A DNA stretch of 44,670 nt from Deltaproteobacteria bacterium (GTDB lineage: Bacteria; Desulfobacterota; Binatia; UBA12015): positions 1 to 44,670 of the forward strand of contig VGTK01000021.1 of the NCBI GenBank assembly GCA_016874715.1. The letters are read 5' to 3'. Of this stretch, positions 26,084 through 33,688 are shown in pieces; position 1 is the first letter of the stretch; each line of letters begins with the position of its first letter. The notes beneath the pieces were generated by a model, which had not been told where the DNA came from, did not search any database, and worked only from the letters and a program-made list of their open reading frames with translations. The position numbers and the translations under genes are program-made.

Positions 26084-26301
26084 TCCCAGGCCTTGTCGTG
26101 GTCGATGCGCTTCTCTTTCCCGGCAAGTCGCTTGTCGGCGACACGGGCGAAGTAGAGATCCTCCTGGTACTCCAACGCCTCTTCGATCAGACGCAGCCCG
26201 ACACTCGCAACGGACTGGTCACGCTTGCCGGAAAGACGTTCGAGGGCCTCGTAGACGTCGTCGTCGACGGTGATGTTGATACGCTTTTTTGCGGTAGGCA
26301 T
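26080..26301 (-). CDS. Antitoxin of the RelE-like toxin
   Basis: The 73-residue protein begins MPTAKKRINITVDDDVYEAL, a ribbon-helix-helix strand-helix start, and ends with a charged tail (ARVADKRLAGKEKRIDHDKA) that would wrap the toxin. ATG 26301 has the ribosome site AGGGGG eight bases upstream. It overlaps the toxin gene by four bases. A palindrome 23 bases upstream is a likely autorepression site. Confidence 0.8.
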   Translation of the reverse strand: MPTAKKRINITVDDDVYEALERLSGKRDQSVASVGLRLIEEALEYQEDLYFARVADKRLAGKEKRIDHDKAWD

Positions 26302-26323
26302 TGCCAGAACCCCCTGCGCACAT

Positions 26324-26334
26324 GGTGTAACACC
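26324..26334. promoter_or_regulatory. Palindromic operator upstream of the RelE antitoxin
   Basis: GGTGT-A-ACACC is a perfect 5-bp inverted repeat around one central base, 23 bases before the antitoxin ATG. Ribbon-helix-helix antitoxins usually bind such short palindromes to repress their own operon; binding here is inference. Confidence 0.45.
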
Positions 26335-26482
26335 GGTGCGCCACCAGGCCAAAGGTCCAACGACCGACTCCGAGACGCAGCCCGGCGCCATCTCGCCTCA
26401 CGGCGCCAGTCGGATGAGCGCATCGCCGAGGCCGGTCGCATATACCTGCGCTCGGCTTCTCGTGCCCGAGGTCGTGGCCGGG

Positions 26483-26650
26483 ATGCGAGCCGCGTTCGCC
26501 GAGGACATCCGGAAGCTGTTCGTGATCGATCCCGATGCGTCGATCTGCGAGGACGCTGCGGCGATCGCCGAGATCACCGGCGTACGAACGCTCGATGCCC
26601 TGCATCTCGCCGCGGCTCCGCTACTCGGCGTGCTCGACGATCATGAACGC
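26483..26650 (+). pseudogene. PIN-domain fragment
   Basis: The frame reads RKLFVIDPDASICEDAAAIA then EITGVRTLDALHLAAAPLLG, the second half of a PIN toxin with the conserved (L/V)DALHLAAA helix carrying a catalytic Asp. The N-terminal Asp motif and a matching antitoxin are missing and the frame runs on into unrelated sequence. It is on the opposite strand from its neighbours and is not expected to be functional. Confidence 0.6.
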
Positions 26651-26655
26651 CGCGT

Positions 26656-26715
26656 GCGCGTCGAGCACCGGCGCGCAGCGCCGCCTCGAGCAGTGCCGCG
26701 GGCATGCCGAAGGAG
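26656..26715 (-). repeat. Copy of the GH10 gene 3' end (repeat A)
   Basis: About 60 bases match 27555-27614, the last codons of the GH10 xylanase gene, at roughly 85-90 percent identity by eye. On the reverse strand it reads FGMPAALLEAALRAGA against FGMRAALLEAALRCGA. Both copies have the same orientation and flank the VapBC module. The 100 bases from 26716 to 26816 contain nothing else I recognise. Confidence 0.75.
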
Positions 26716-26816
26716 GTGGGGGCAACGGCGACGACCGGCTACGGGAGCAATCGCGCGCCCCGACTCTCGCACGCTTCGAGGCGGCGCTTCGCGGCTGAAG
26801 CGCCCCCCGCACGTCC

Positions 26817-27245
26817 TCAGGCGAGGGGGTTCTCCCAGCGCAAGGTCGGGAAGCGCGCGAAGTCGCCGTCGGTGCTGCAGAGGACGAGACCGTGCTCGAT
26901 CGCGAGGGCGGCGAGGTGAGCGTCGGACACGAGCTTCGGCGACGCTGCGGGACCGCCGAGGAGCTCTGCCAGGATGCCCGCGTGGCGCTCGCCCGCCGCG
27001 GGATTCCAGACGTTGTCGACGGCGAGCCAGCTCGCGACCCGCTGCCAGGCATCGGGCATCGGCAGTGGATCGGAGAACACCCGCGGATTCGTCACGATGC
27101 GCAGGAAGGCGAGCAGGCTCGGCCACGGCAGGCCGACCCGGGGATGACCGTTCAGCTGCTCGTCCAGCCAGAGTCGCGCGGGGCGATGCTGGCGATATTC
27201 GGCGATGACGGCGTAGAGAAGCAGGTTCGCATCGACCAGGATCAA
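26817..27245 (-). CDS. vapC: VapC-type PIN-domain toxin (copy 1)
   Basis: The 142-residue protein has a complete PIN domain: MILVDANLLLYAVIAE (first Asp), WPSLLAFLRIVTNPRV (Glu-equivalent region), LVSDAHLAALAIEHG (third acidic residue) and STDGDFARFPTLRWENPL (final Asp and WENPL end). VapC proteins are Mg-dependent endoribonucleases cutting initiator tRNA, rRNA or other RNAs. This subfamily (TIGR00028-like) always carries the FxRI(V/A)TxPR(V/I) segment. It overlaps the antitoxin gene by four bases (ATGA). Confidence 0.9.
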   Translation of the reverse strand: MILVDANLLLYAVIAEYRQHRPARLWLDEQLNGHPRVGLPWPSLLAFLRIVTNPRVFSDPLPMPDAWQRVASWLAVDNVWNPAAGERHAGILAELLGGPAASPKLVSDAHLAALAIEHGLVLCSTDGDFARFPTLRWENPLA

Positions 27246-27493
27246 CGGTAGCTCTCGCCCTCGCCGAAGGAGAGCACCTCGTCGATGTTGTCGAGGCTCT
27301 TGAGGCGCGGCCTGCCGAGCGAAGCGGGCGCGGTGCGAAACACCGCACGCCGCTTGCGGGACGGCTTCGCCATCGCGGCGATGCCGGCGCGCAGCACGGC
27401 GTTGATCGTCTGCTTCAGCCCTTCGTCGCGCAGACGCTGTAGCCGAGCAATCTCGGTCGCGACGTCATCCTCGATGGTGATGGTCGTGCGCAC
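27242..27493 (-). CDS. vapB: VapB-type ribbon-helix-helix antitoxin (copy 1)
   Basis: Starting from the GTG at 27493 the protein reads M-R-T-T-I-T-I-E-D-D-V, the standard beginning of VapB antitoxins, followed by LKQTINAVLRAGIAAMAK and a toxin-binding tail ending in FGEGESYR. A TTG at 27499 is possible, but the promoter geometry (-10 ending at 27500) places the expected RNA start at or next to the GTG. The message may therefore be leaderless. The pair is complete and probably active. Confidence 0.85.
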   Translation of the reverse strand: MRTTITIEDDVATEIARLQRLRDEGLKQTINAVLRAGIAAMAKPSRKRRAVFRTAPASLGRPRLKSLDNIDEVLSFGEGESYR

Positions 27494-27499
27494 CGCCAA

Positions 27500-27528
27500 A
27501 ACGTATTGTGGTGATGCGTTGATGTCAA
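27500..27528 (-). promoter_or_regulatory. Sigma-70-type promoter of VapBC copy 1
   Basis: On the reverse strand, TTGACA (27523-27528), a 17-base spacer and TACGTT (27500-27505) precede the GTG start by six bases. The -35 box is part of the palindromic TTGA-CA-TCAA, a likely VapB operator. The same TTGACATCAA with a TACG -10 box occurs before VapBC copy 2. Confidence 0.6.
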
Positions 27529-27554
27529 GCTCTTGCTGCCGCGATGGCGGTGCC

Positions 27555-27614
27555 GCGCGTCAAGCACCGCAGCGCAGTGCCGCCTCGAGCAGCGCCGCGC
27601 GCATGCCGAAGTAG
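27555..27614 (-). repeat. GH10 gene 3' end (repeat B)
   Basis: This is the intact counterpart of the repeat at 26656-26715 and forms the last 17 or so codons of the xylanase gene plus a few bases after its stop. VapBC copy 1 lies between the two. Confidence 0.75.
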
Positions 27615-29035
27615 GCCGGCTTGCGCCGCCAGTCGTCGTCGAACGGCAGCGGCCAGTCGGTGGATCCGAAGAACGAGCGCAGCCAGCTGTGGCGGTCCGA
27701 GAGCCCCCACGTCGTGACGCCGCTGCACGCCGGCACGGTGGCACACGCAGCGACCGCCGAGCGGTAGTAGCCGCCCTGGAAGGCGAGCCGGCTCGGCAGG
27801 TCGCCGGTGCGGAACACGAGCGTCACGTCGAGCTCGGTCAGCTCGACCGTCAGGCCGAGGTCGGTGAAGCGCCGCAGCGACGCGGCAATGGTCGCCTCGT
27901 CCGGGTACTGCCCGATCGGGGCGAGCCCGAGGTGCACCTGGAAGCCGAGGCCGTCGAGCGGCGCTCCGCCGGCGAGCAGCTCCTGCACCAGCGCGTAGAA
28001 GCGATCCTGCCGCGGACCCGGCGCCTCGATGCCGACCTCGTTCACGAACAGGTGCGCAGCCGGGTCGGCGGCGCGTGCGAGGTGCAGCGCCTCGGCGACG
28101 TAGCCCGGGCCGAGCAGGCGGCGGAAGACGTTGTCGTCGAGGCCGTCCGCGGTGGGCGGATCGAGGACGCCGGCCAGCGGCTCGTTGACCACGTCCCACT
28201 GTGCGACGTGTCCGGCGTAGCGACCCGCGACCGTCGAGATGTGCTCCACCATCATCGCGCGCAGCGCTTCGGCGTCGCTCGCGTTCTCGACGTACGCCGG
28301 CAGCTGCAGCGCTCCCCACACCAGGTTGTGACCGCACACGCGCTGGCCGCGCGCCGCGGCGAGCGCGACCACCGCGTCCGCCGGTCCGAAGACCCAGCTG
28401 TCGGGCTGCGGGTGGATCGGTCCCCACTTCATCGCGTTCTCGGCGGTGCGCGACGTCGTGTCGTGCGCGAGCGCGGCATCGTAGAGCGGGTCGGCGAACA
28501 CCTCGTCCGGCTCGACCGCGACACCCACCTCGCGGCCCGCGTCGGCAGCGAGGGCGCGCAGCCCGCGCGTGGTCGCGTCGCCGAGCGCACCTGCAGCGAG
28601 GCGCAGCAGGGTCGTCTCGGCGTCGGCGACGGTCGCTCCGCCGCCGCATGCGTCGGCGGGAAACGTCGTGTCGAGGCTCGCGCGCACCCGCTCGAGGCTG
28701 CGGCGGCGTGCGTCGTGTCCGCTCGCGGAGTCGGGCAGCAGCGCGATCTCGCTGCGCACCACGCGCCGGCACAGTGGCGCGAGCGTACCGAGGACGGCGG
28801 CGCTGCAGGATGGCGTTCCCGGCAGCGTTGCACCCGCCGTGTCGATTGCAGCGACGAGGCGTGCGGCCGCCTCGTCGCCGCCCGCGCTCGCGGCGGCGCA
28901 CGCCGGGGAATCGGATGCCCAGTCGCGCACGATCCGATCCGTCGCGCGGGCGACCCGCGCCGCGACCGCCGGGGCCGGCATCACCGCCACGACGTGCGCG
29001 ACGGACACGGAGCGCAGGAGGGCGATCGAGCGCAT
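27560..29035 (-). CDS. GH10 endo-beta-1,4-xylanase family protein
   Basis: The 491-residue protein has a GH10 barrel in its last two thirds: TAENAMKWGPIHPQPDSWVF, RGQRVCGHNLVWG, VAQWDVVNEPLAG with the acid/base Glu (NEP near 28171), HLFVNEVGIEAPGPR, GLGFQVHLGLAPIGQYP and VELTELDVTL with the nucleophile Glu (near 27833), and TTWGLSDRHSWLRSF. All core GH10 motifs are intact, so endoxylanase activity is likely. The first 150 residues are an Ala/Cys-containing domain I do not recognise; the N-terminus (MRSIALLRSVSVAHVVAVMP) is a weak signal peptide. A domain this size before GH10 may be for anchoring. It is flanked on both sides by VapBC modules. Confidence 0.85.
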   Translation of the reverse strand: MRSIALLRSVSVAHVVAVMPAPAVAARVARATDRIVRDWASDSPACAAASAGGDEAAARLVAAIDTAGATLPGTPSCSAAVLGTLAPLCRRVVRSEIALLPDSASGHDARRRSLERVRASLDTTFPADACGGGATVADAETTLLRLAAGALGDATTRGLRALAADAGREVGVAVEPDEVFADPLYDAALAHDTTSRTAENAMKWGPIHPQPDSWVFGPADAVVALAAARGQRVCGHNLVWGALQLPAYVENASDAEALRAMMVEHISTVAGRYAGHVAQWDVVNEPLAGVLDPPTADGLDDNVFRRLLGPGYVAEALHLARAADPAAHLFVNEVGIEAPGPRQDRFYALVQELLAGGAPLDGLGFQVHLGLAPIGQYPDEATIAASLRRFTDLGLTVELTELDVTLVFRTGDLPSRLAFQGGYYRSAVAACATVPACSGVTTWGLSDRHSWLRSFFGSTDWPLPFDDDWRRKPAYFGMRAALLEAALRCGA

Positions 29036-29233
29036 CTGGGGGCGGGAACGTACGCGCCGCGTGCTGCGCGATCAACGCGGGATTCGCGTCGCCCGACGCC
29101 CGCGAACCGATTGTGCCGAATGCGCGAGCAATTGCTTCGAGACGACCCACGCGAACGACCCGGAGAACGTTGGGGACCATCCCCGCGCCAGCCGGGGAAG
29201 AGTTCAACGGCGACGACTTCGATGTCGGGCAGT

Positions 29234-29271
29234 CTTGATGCCTTGACATCAAGAAAACGGCTGCCTACGAC
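29234..29271 (+). promoter_or_regulatory. Promoter and operator of VapBC copy 2
   Basis: TTGACA (29243-29248), a 17-base spacer and TACGAC (29266-29271) lie seven bases before the GTG start at 29279. An inverted repeat, CTTGATG-CCTTGA-CATCAAG (29234-29253), covers the -35 box, so bound antitoxin would block transcription. No ribosome site fits between promoter and GTG, pointing to leaderless translation. Confidence 0.6.
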
Positions 29272-29278
29272 ATCCACC

Positions 29279-29545
29279 GTGCGGACGACGCTCACGCTGG
29301 ACGACGATCTCGCAGGCCTGCTGCAGCAGCGCGCCCTCCAACTCGGCCTGTCGTTCAAGGAAGTGGTCAACCGGACCCTGCGAGCCGGGCTCGGAGAAGC
29401 AGGTCGTCCGCAGCAGAATCCGCCGAGGACGATCCCCCATTCCTTCGGCTTCCGGCCAGGGGTCGACCTCGACAAGCTGAACCAGCTCGCCGACGAGCTG
29501 GAGGTCGACGCGTTCGTCGCCGCACGACGGAAGCGCAACGGGTGA
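29279..29545 (+). CDS. vapB: VapB-type ribbon-helix-helix antitoxin (copy 2)
   Basis: From GTG 29279 the 88-residue protein reads M-R-T-T-L-T-L-D-D-D-L, then LQLGLSFKEVVNRTLRAGLG and a toxin-binding tail IPHSFGFRPGVDLDKLNQLA, ending DAFVAARRKRNG. It is the classic VapB layout and similar in design to copy 1. Its end overlaps the toxin start (GTGA). Confidence 0.85.
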   Translation: MRTTLTLDDDLAGLLQQRALQLGLSFKEVVNRTLRAGLGEAGRPQQNPPRTIPHSFGFRPGVDLDKLNQLADELEVDAFVAARRKRNG

Positions 29546-29973
29546 TCCTGCCCGACATCAACGTCCTCGTGCACGCCCACAACTCGGACTCGCCCGTGCA
29601 CGATCGGGCGAGAGCGTGGTGGGACGGCTGCCTGGCCGGCACCGAGGGCGTCGGCCTCGCCATCGTCACGATCCTCGGATTCGTCCGAATCGCGACGCAC
29701 CCCCGCATCCTGACGAATCCGCTTCCGGTCGGAGACGTGACGAAGCGGATCGCGAGCTGGCTCGAGCTTCCGCACTTCCACATCGCGCACCCCTCGGAAC
29801 GCCATTTCGAGGGCTTGCGCGACGCCCTCGACGAGCTGGGTACGGGCGGCAACTTGACCACCGACGCTCACCTCGCCGTGCTCGCGCGGGAGCGCGGGTA
29901 CGTTCTCTACACGACCGATGCCGACTTTCATCGATTCCGGAATCTCCGCCATGAGAACCCCTGCAGGGGATGA
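29542..29973 (+). CDS. vapC: VapC-type PIN-domain toxin (copy 2)
   Basis: The 143-residue protein has all PIN acidic positions: MILPDINVLVHAHNSDSPVH, TILGFVRIATHPRILTNPLP, LTTDAHLAVLARERG and TTDADFHRFRNLRHENP. It belongs to the same subfamily as VapC copy 1 (shared FVRIxTxPRI and xxDAHLAxLAxExG blocks) but is clearly diverged, so the two pairs are not a recent duplication. GTG 29542 overlaps the antitoxin stop. Confidence 0.9.
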   Translation: MILPDINVLVHAHNSDSPVHDRARAWWDGCLAGTEGVGLAIVTILGFVRIATHPRILTNPLPVGDVTKRIASWLELPHFHIAHPSERHFEGLRDALDELGTGGNLTTDAHLAVLARERGYVLYTTDADFHRFRNLRHENPCRG

Positions 29974-29982
29974 ACCACGCTG

Positions 29983-31125
29983 ATGGCCGCGCCGACCGCA
30001 CCGCTGGCCGGGGCCGTCGTGGTCTCCATCGGGCACACGCTGCCCGGCCTGTACTGCATCGCGATCCTGCGCGATCTCGGCGCACAGGTGATCCGCGTCG
30101 AGCGCCTGCGGCGCGGCGGCGCGCACGATCCGTACGCCGGGCTCGACGGCGGCTTCCCGGTGCGCTCGCTCACCGCCGGCACCGGCGTCGTGAACCTGGA
30201 TCTCAAGGTCGAGCAGGGCCGCGACGCCGTGTGCCGCCTCGCACGCAAGGCCGACGTGGTGCTCGAAGGCCATCGGCCCGGCGTCGCCGCGCGCCTCGGG
30301 GTGGACTACGCGCGGTTGTCGGCGGATCACCCGGCACTGGTCTACGCGTCGGTCTCGGGCTTCGGGCAGACAGGCCCGTTCAGCCAGCGGCCGGGACACG
30401 ACGTCAACTACCTGGCCGAGACCGGGGTGCTCCACCTCGGCAACCCGACGGGATTGCCGGGCGTGACGGTCGCGGACGGCCTCGCGGGTGTGATCACCGC
30501 CCTCAACGTCGTCGCCGCCGTGCACGCCGCGTCGCGCAGCGGTCAGGGACAGCACCTCGACCTCGCGATCGTTGACGGACCGCTGTTCCTGATGGCCACG
30601 GAGCTCGAGCACTTCTGGCGCACCGGTCGCGCCCGGGGGCCCGGCGACACCCACCTGACCGGCCGCCACCCGTGGTACGACGTCCACGCGACGGCCGACG
30701 GCGGCGCCATCGCCGTCGGTGCGGTGGAGCCGGCGTTCCACGCCGCGTGGGCGCGCGGCATCGGCGCCCCGGAGCTCGCGGCCACGCAGCACGCCGGCGG
30801 TGAAGCGCTCGCCACCGCGTGGCACGCGACGCGCGACGCGCTCGCGGGACGCACCCGGGACGAGGCCCTGGCACTCTTCGAGGGCGAGGAGGCCTGCGTC
30901 AGCCCGGTGCTCGACACCGCCGAGGTGGCCCGGTCGCCGCTGATGGAGCGCGTGCGCATCCCGGGCACCCGGGACGGCGAGTCGCTCGTGCGATCGCCGG
31001 TGGCGACGGCGCCGGCCCCGTGGGGCGAGGAGCTTGGCGGCGGCGCGCTGCTCGAACGCTTCGGCTTCGACGCCGCCGAGATCGAGTCGCTGCGGCGTGC
31101 GGGGGCGCTCGGCGAGGATCCCTGA
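29983..31125 (+). CDS. CaiB/BaiF (family III) CoA-transferase
   Basis: The 380-residue protein shows the family III order: LPGLYCIAILRDLGAQVIRV, VNLDLKVEQGRDAVCRLARK, ADVVLEGHRPGVAARLGVDY, ALVYASVSGFGQTGPFSQRP, GHDVNYLAETGVL and VTVADGLAGVITALN, with the catalytic Asp expected in V-A-D-G (family knowledge). The end, EIESLRRAGAL, is typical too. These enzymes move CoA between carboxylic acids or racemise 2-methylacyl-CoA; the GHDVNYLAxTGVL form is close to alpha-methylacyl-CoA racemase. It starts nine bases after the VapC stop and lies beside the monooxygenase operon, where it could activate an acid or racemise a branched intermediate (inference). Confidence 0.85.
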   Translation: MAAPTAPLAGAVVVSIGHTLPGLYCIAILRDLGAQVIRVERLRRGGAHDPYAGLDGGFPVRSLTAGTGVVNLDLKVEQGRDAVCRLARKADVVLEGHRPGVAARLGVDYARLSADHPALVYASVSGFGQTGPFSQRPGHDVNYLAETGVLHLGNPTGLPGVTVADGLAGVITALNVVAAVHAASRSGQGQHLDLAIVDGPLFLMATELEHFWRTGRARGPGDTHLTGRHPWYDVHATADGGAIAVGAVEPAFHAAWARGIGAPELAATQHAGGEALATAWHATRDALAGRTRDEALALFEGEEACVSPVLDTAEVARSPLMERVRIPGTRDGESLVRSPVATAPAPWGEELGGGALLERFGFDAAEIESLRRAGALGEDP

Positions 31126-31183
31126 CCGGTTCGAAAGGCGCGTCGTCAGGGGAGCGTGACGAGCCGGACGCCGAAGCGTCGCG

Positions 31184-31987
31184 TCACAGCGCGATCGTGG
31201 TCATGTCCGCGCCGGCGTCGTCGGCGGCGAACCAGTCCGCGATCCACTGCGGCACCGGTCCGCGCCGCGGGTCGTGGAGGGGCGACAGCGTCTCGAGCAG
31301 CCCGAGCCCGAGCGCCAGGAGTCGCGTGCGCGGGATCCGCGGCAGGCCGGGATCGTCGGCCGGAGGCTGCTCGCAGGCGATGCAGGCTGCCTGCACGCGC
31401 GCGCCGAGCGCGCTCACATGCGCCCAGGTGCGGCGCGTGACCCCGAGGCGGTACCAGTAGTCGCCGACGACCTCCCGGTACACGTCGAACATCGCGTGCC
31501 GGTGCTCGAACTCCTCGACGAAGTGCCACAGCAGGAACGACGTGATGCGCGCGTCGCCGCCCGCGAACAGTACCTGCCGGCTCTCGACGAGGTACTTCGC
31601 GAGCGGCTTGAAGCCGAGCTCGATCGCGGTCGCGTACGCGAGCGCGAACTCGGTGGACTCGTTGCGCTGCAGGTCGTCGTACGAGCGGTTCACCTCGTCG
31701 CGGACCGCTTCGAGCTCCGGGTGCTTGCGCAGCAGCAGATCCTGGTGGTCGATGTGGAACTTCGCGTGCTGGCCCTCCTGGATGCAGAAGCGGTTGGCCT
31801 CGTCGCGCGCGGCGCCGTCGCGGATGCGCGGCATCGCCTCGCGGATCGCCTTGATGAAGTAGCGCTCGAACCCCGGTGCGACGAGCGACATCCCGTTGGC
31901 GAGCAGGCTCGCCTCACGGCTCTTCGGGTTGAACCAGAAGGGGATGTCGTCGGGGAACTCGAAGCGGAGCTTGCGCAGCTTGATCAC
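31184..31987 (-). CDS. PF10118-type predicted metal-dependent protein, possibly diiron
   Basis: The 267-residue protein matches the predicted metal-dependent hydrolase family (PF10118): LRFEFPDDIPFWFNPKSREA, IQEGQHAKFHIDHQ and LLWHFVEEFEHRHAMFDVY. The acidic and histidine residues follow the pattern E41, E71-x2-H74, E123, E159-x2-H162 on successive predicted helices. That pattern is the one seen in ferritin-like diiron carboxylate proteins, so an oxidase or oxygenase role is possible besides hydrolysis (inference). GTG 31987 overlaps the stop of the upstream Baeyer-Villiger monooxygenase gene (GTGA), so the two proteins are made together. Confidence 0.75.
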   Translation of the reverse strand: MIKLRKLRFEFPDDIPFWFNPKSREASLLANGMSLVAPGFERYFIKAIREAMPRIRDGAARDEANRFCIQEGQHAKFHIDHQDLLLRKHPELEAVRDEVNRSYDDLQRNESTEFALAYATAIELGFKPLAKYLVESRQVLFAGGDARITSFLLWHFVEEFEHRHAMFDVYREVVGDYWYRLGVTRRTWAHVSALGARVQAACIACEQPPADDPGLPRIPRTRLLALGLGLLETLSPLHDPRRGPVPQWIADWFAADDAGADMTTIAL

Positions 31988-33612
31988 GTCGCTCTCCCGG
32001 GCTGGCACCGCAGCTCGAAGCCGGGGAAGCGGCCGAGCCTGATCGTGTCGAGCTTCGCCGTGTAGTCGGGGAAGCCGACGTACGGCATGAACACGCGCGG
32101 CTTTCCCGGCACGTTGGCGCCGAGATACCAGGAGTTGCAGCGCGGATAGAGCGTGCGCTCGGAGCGGACGTTCACCGTGTGCACCCAGTCGCGCTCGGCC
32201 TCGATGCCCGCCTCGACCGCGACCGCATCCTCCGCGCGCAGCCACGCGATCAGGTCGCGGATGAACTCCGCGTGCTGCTCCACGCCGGTCACGAGGTTGG
32301 CGAGCACCGACGGGCTGCCCGGCCCGGTCATGGTGAACAGGTTCGGGAAGCCCGAGACCATGAGGCCGAGGTAGGTGAGCGGCCCCGCGGCCCACTTGTC
32401 GGCAAGCGAAAGGTCGTCCCGGCCGCGGATGTCGATGCGCAGCAGCGAGCCGGTCATCGCGTCGAAGCCCGTGGCGAAGACCACGTCGTCCAGCGCGTGC
32501 TCGGTGCCGCCGGTGACCAGCCCGGTCGCCGTGAAGCGCTCGATCGGGTGCGCGCTCACGTCCACGAGGCGGACGTTGTCGCGATTGAACGTCTCGTAGT
32601 AGCCCGAGTCGGCGCAGAGACGCTTGCAGCCGATGATGCCCTTCGGGCACAGCAGCTCGGCGGTCGCGGGATCCGCGACGATCGCGCGGATCTTGCCGCG
32701 CACGAACTCGGCGGCGTGCCAGTTCGCTTCCTCGCTCAGCACGATGTCGCCGAAGGCACCGAGGAACATGAAGCCGCCGAGCTGCCAGTGCTCCTCGAAG
32801 CGCCGTCGCCGCTCCTCGGGCGTCGCGGCGAGGACCGAGTCCGAGTGGCGCGGATGATCCGGCCCGAAGGCCGCCGGCTGCTGCCGCGCGCGCCGCCGGT
32901 GGTCGGCGTAGCTTGCCTTGACGCGCGCGACCTCGTCCGGGTCGACGGGCCGGTTGCGCGCCGGGACGCTGAAGTTCGCCGTGCGCTGGAAGACCGTGAG
33001 CTCGGCCGCCTGCTGCGCGAGGAACGGGATCACCTGGATCCCGGACGACCCGGTCCCGATCACGCCGACGCGGCGACCCGTGAAGTCGACGCCGTCCTGC
33101 GGCCAGAGGCCGGTGTGGAAGGTCCTGCCGGCGAACTCGTCGCGTCCCGGGAAGGCAGGTGTGTTGGCCGCGGACAGACAGCCGGTGGCCATGATGAGGA
33201 AGCGCGTGTCGAAGACGTCGCCGCGGTCCGTCTCGACGAGCCAGCGCTGCCTCTCGTCGTCCCAGCGGGCGCGCCGCACGCCCGTCTCGAGCTGGATCAG
33301 CGGGTGGAGCGCGAAGCGCGTCGCGACGTGCTCCGCGTAGGCGAGGATCTCCGGCTGCGCCGCGTAGCGCTCCGTCCACGCCCAGTCCTGCTGGAGCTCC
33401 TCGGAGAACTGGTAGCTGTAGTCGATGCTCTCGACGTCGCAGCGACAGCCCGGGTAGCGGTTCCAGTACCAGGTGCCGCCGACGCCGCCGGCGCGCTCCA
33501 CGCCCTTCACCGAGAGTCCCTCGGCGCGGAGGAGGTGGATCATGCAGAGGCCGCCGAGGCCGGCTCCGACGACGAGCGCGTCGAGTCGTTGGGTTGGCGC
33601 TGGCCACTTCAC
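31984..33612 (-). CDS. Baeyer-Villiger-type flavin monooxygenase
   Basis: The 542-residue protein has two dinucleotide-binding motifs, GAGLGG (16-21, FAD) and GTGSSG (186-191, NADPH), the GGTWYWNRYPGCRCD block (46-59) and the type I Baeyer-Villiger fingerprint F-x-G-x3-H-x3-W-P in FAGRTFHTGLWP (160-171). Such enzymes insert oxygen next to a ketone to give an ester or lactone; cyclic ketones are common substrates. The GTG at 33612 has an AGAGGGA ribosome site; a second GTG at 33645 is possible. An AraC regulator gene lies 76 bases upstream on the same strand and is the likely controller. The substrate is not decidable. Confidence 0.9.
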   Translation of the reverse strand: MKWPAPTQRLDALVVGAGLGGLCMIHLLRAEGLSVKGVERAGGVGGTWYWNRYPGCRCDVESIDYSYQFSEELQQDWAWTERYAAQPEILAYAEHVATRFALHPLIQLETGVRRARWDDERQRWLVETDRGDVFDTRFLIMATGCLSAANTPAFPGRDEFAGRTFHTGLWPQDGVDFTGRRVGVIGTGSSGIQVIPFLAQQAAELTVFQRTANFSVPARNRPVDPDEVARVKASYADHRRRARQQPAAFGPDHPRHSDSVLAATPEERRRRFEEHWQLGGFMFLGAFGDIVLSEEANWHAAEFVRGKIRAIVADPATAELLCPKGIIGCKRLCADSGYYETFNRDNVRLVDVSAHPIERFTATGLVTGGTEHALDDVVFATGFDAMTGSLLRIDIRGRDDLSLADKWAAGPLTYLGLMVSGFPNLFTMTGPGSPSVLANLVTGVEQHAEFIRDLIAWLRAEDAVAVEAGIEAERDWVHTVNVRSERTLYPRCNSWYLGANVPGKPRVFMPYVGFPDYTAKLDTIRLGRFPGFELRCQPGRAT

Positions 33613-33688
33613 GGCGTGTCCCTCTTCGAGTCCGGAGCGTCGCACGGCGGCCGGTATCGTCGCCTGATCCTTGCGCGCCAGGCGCCGC

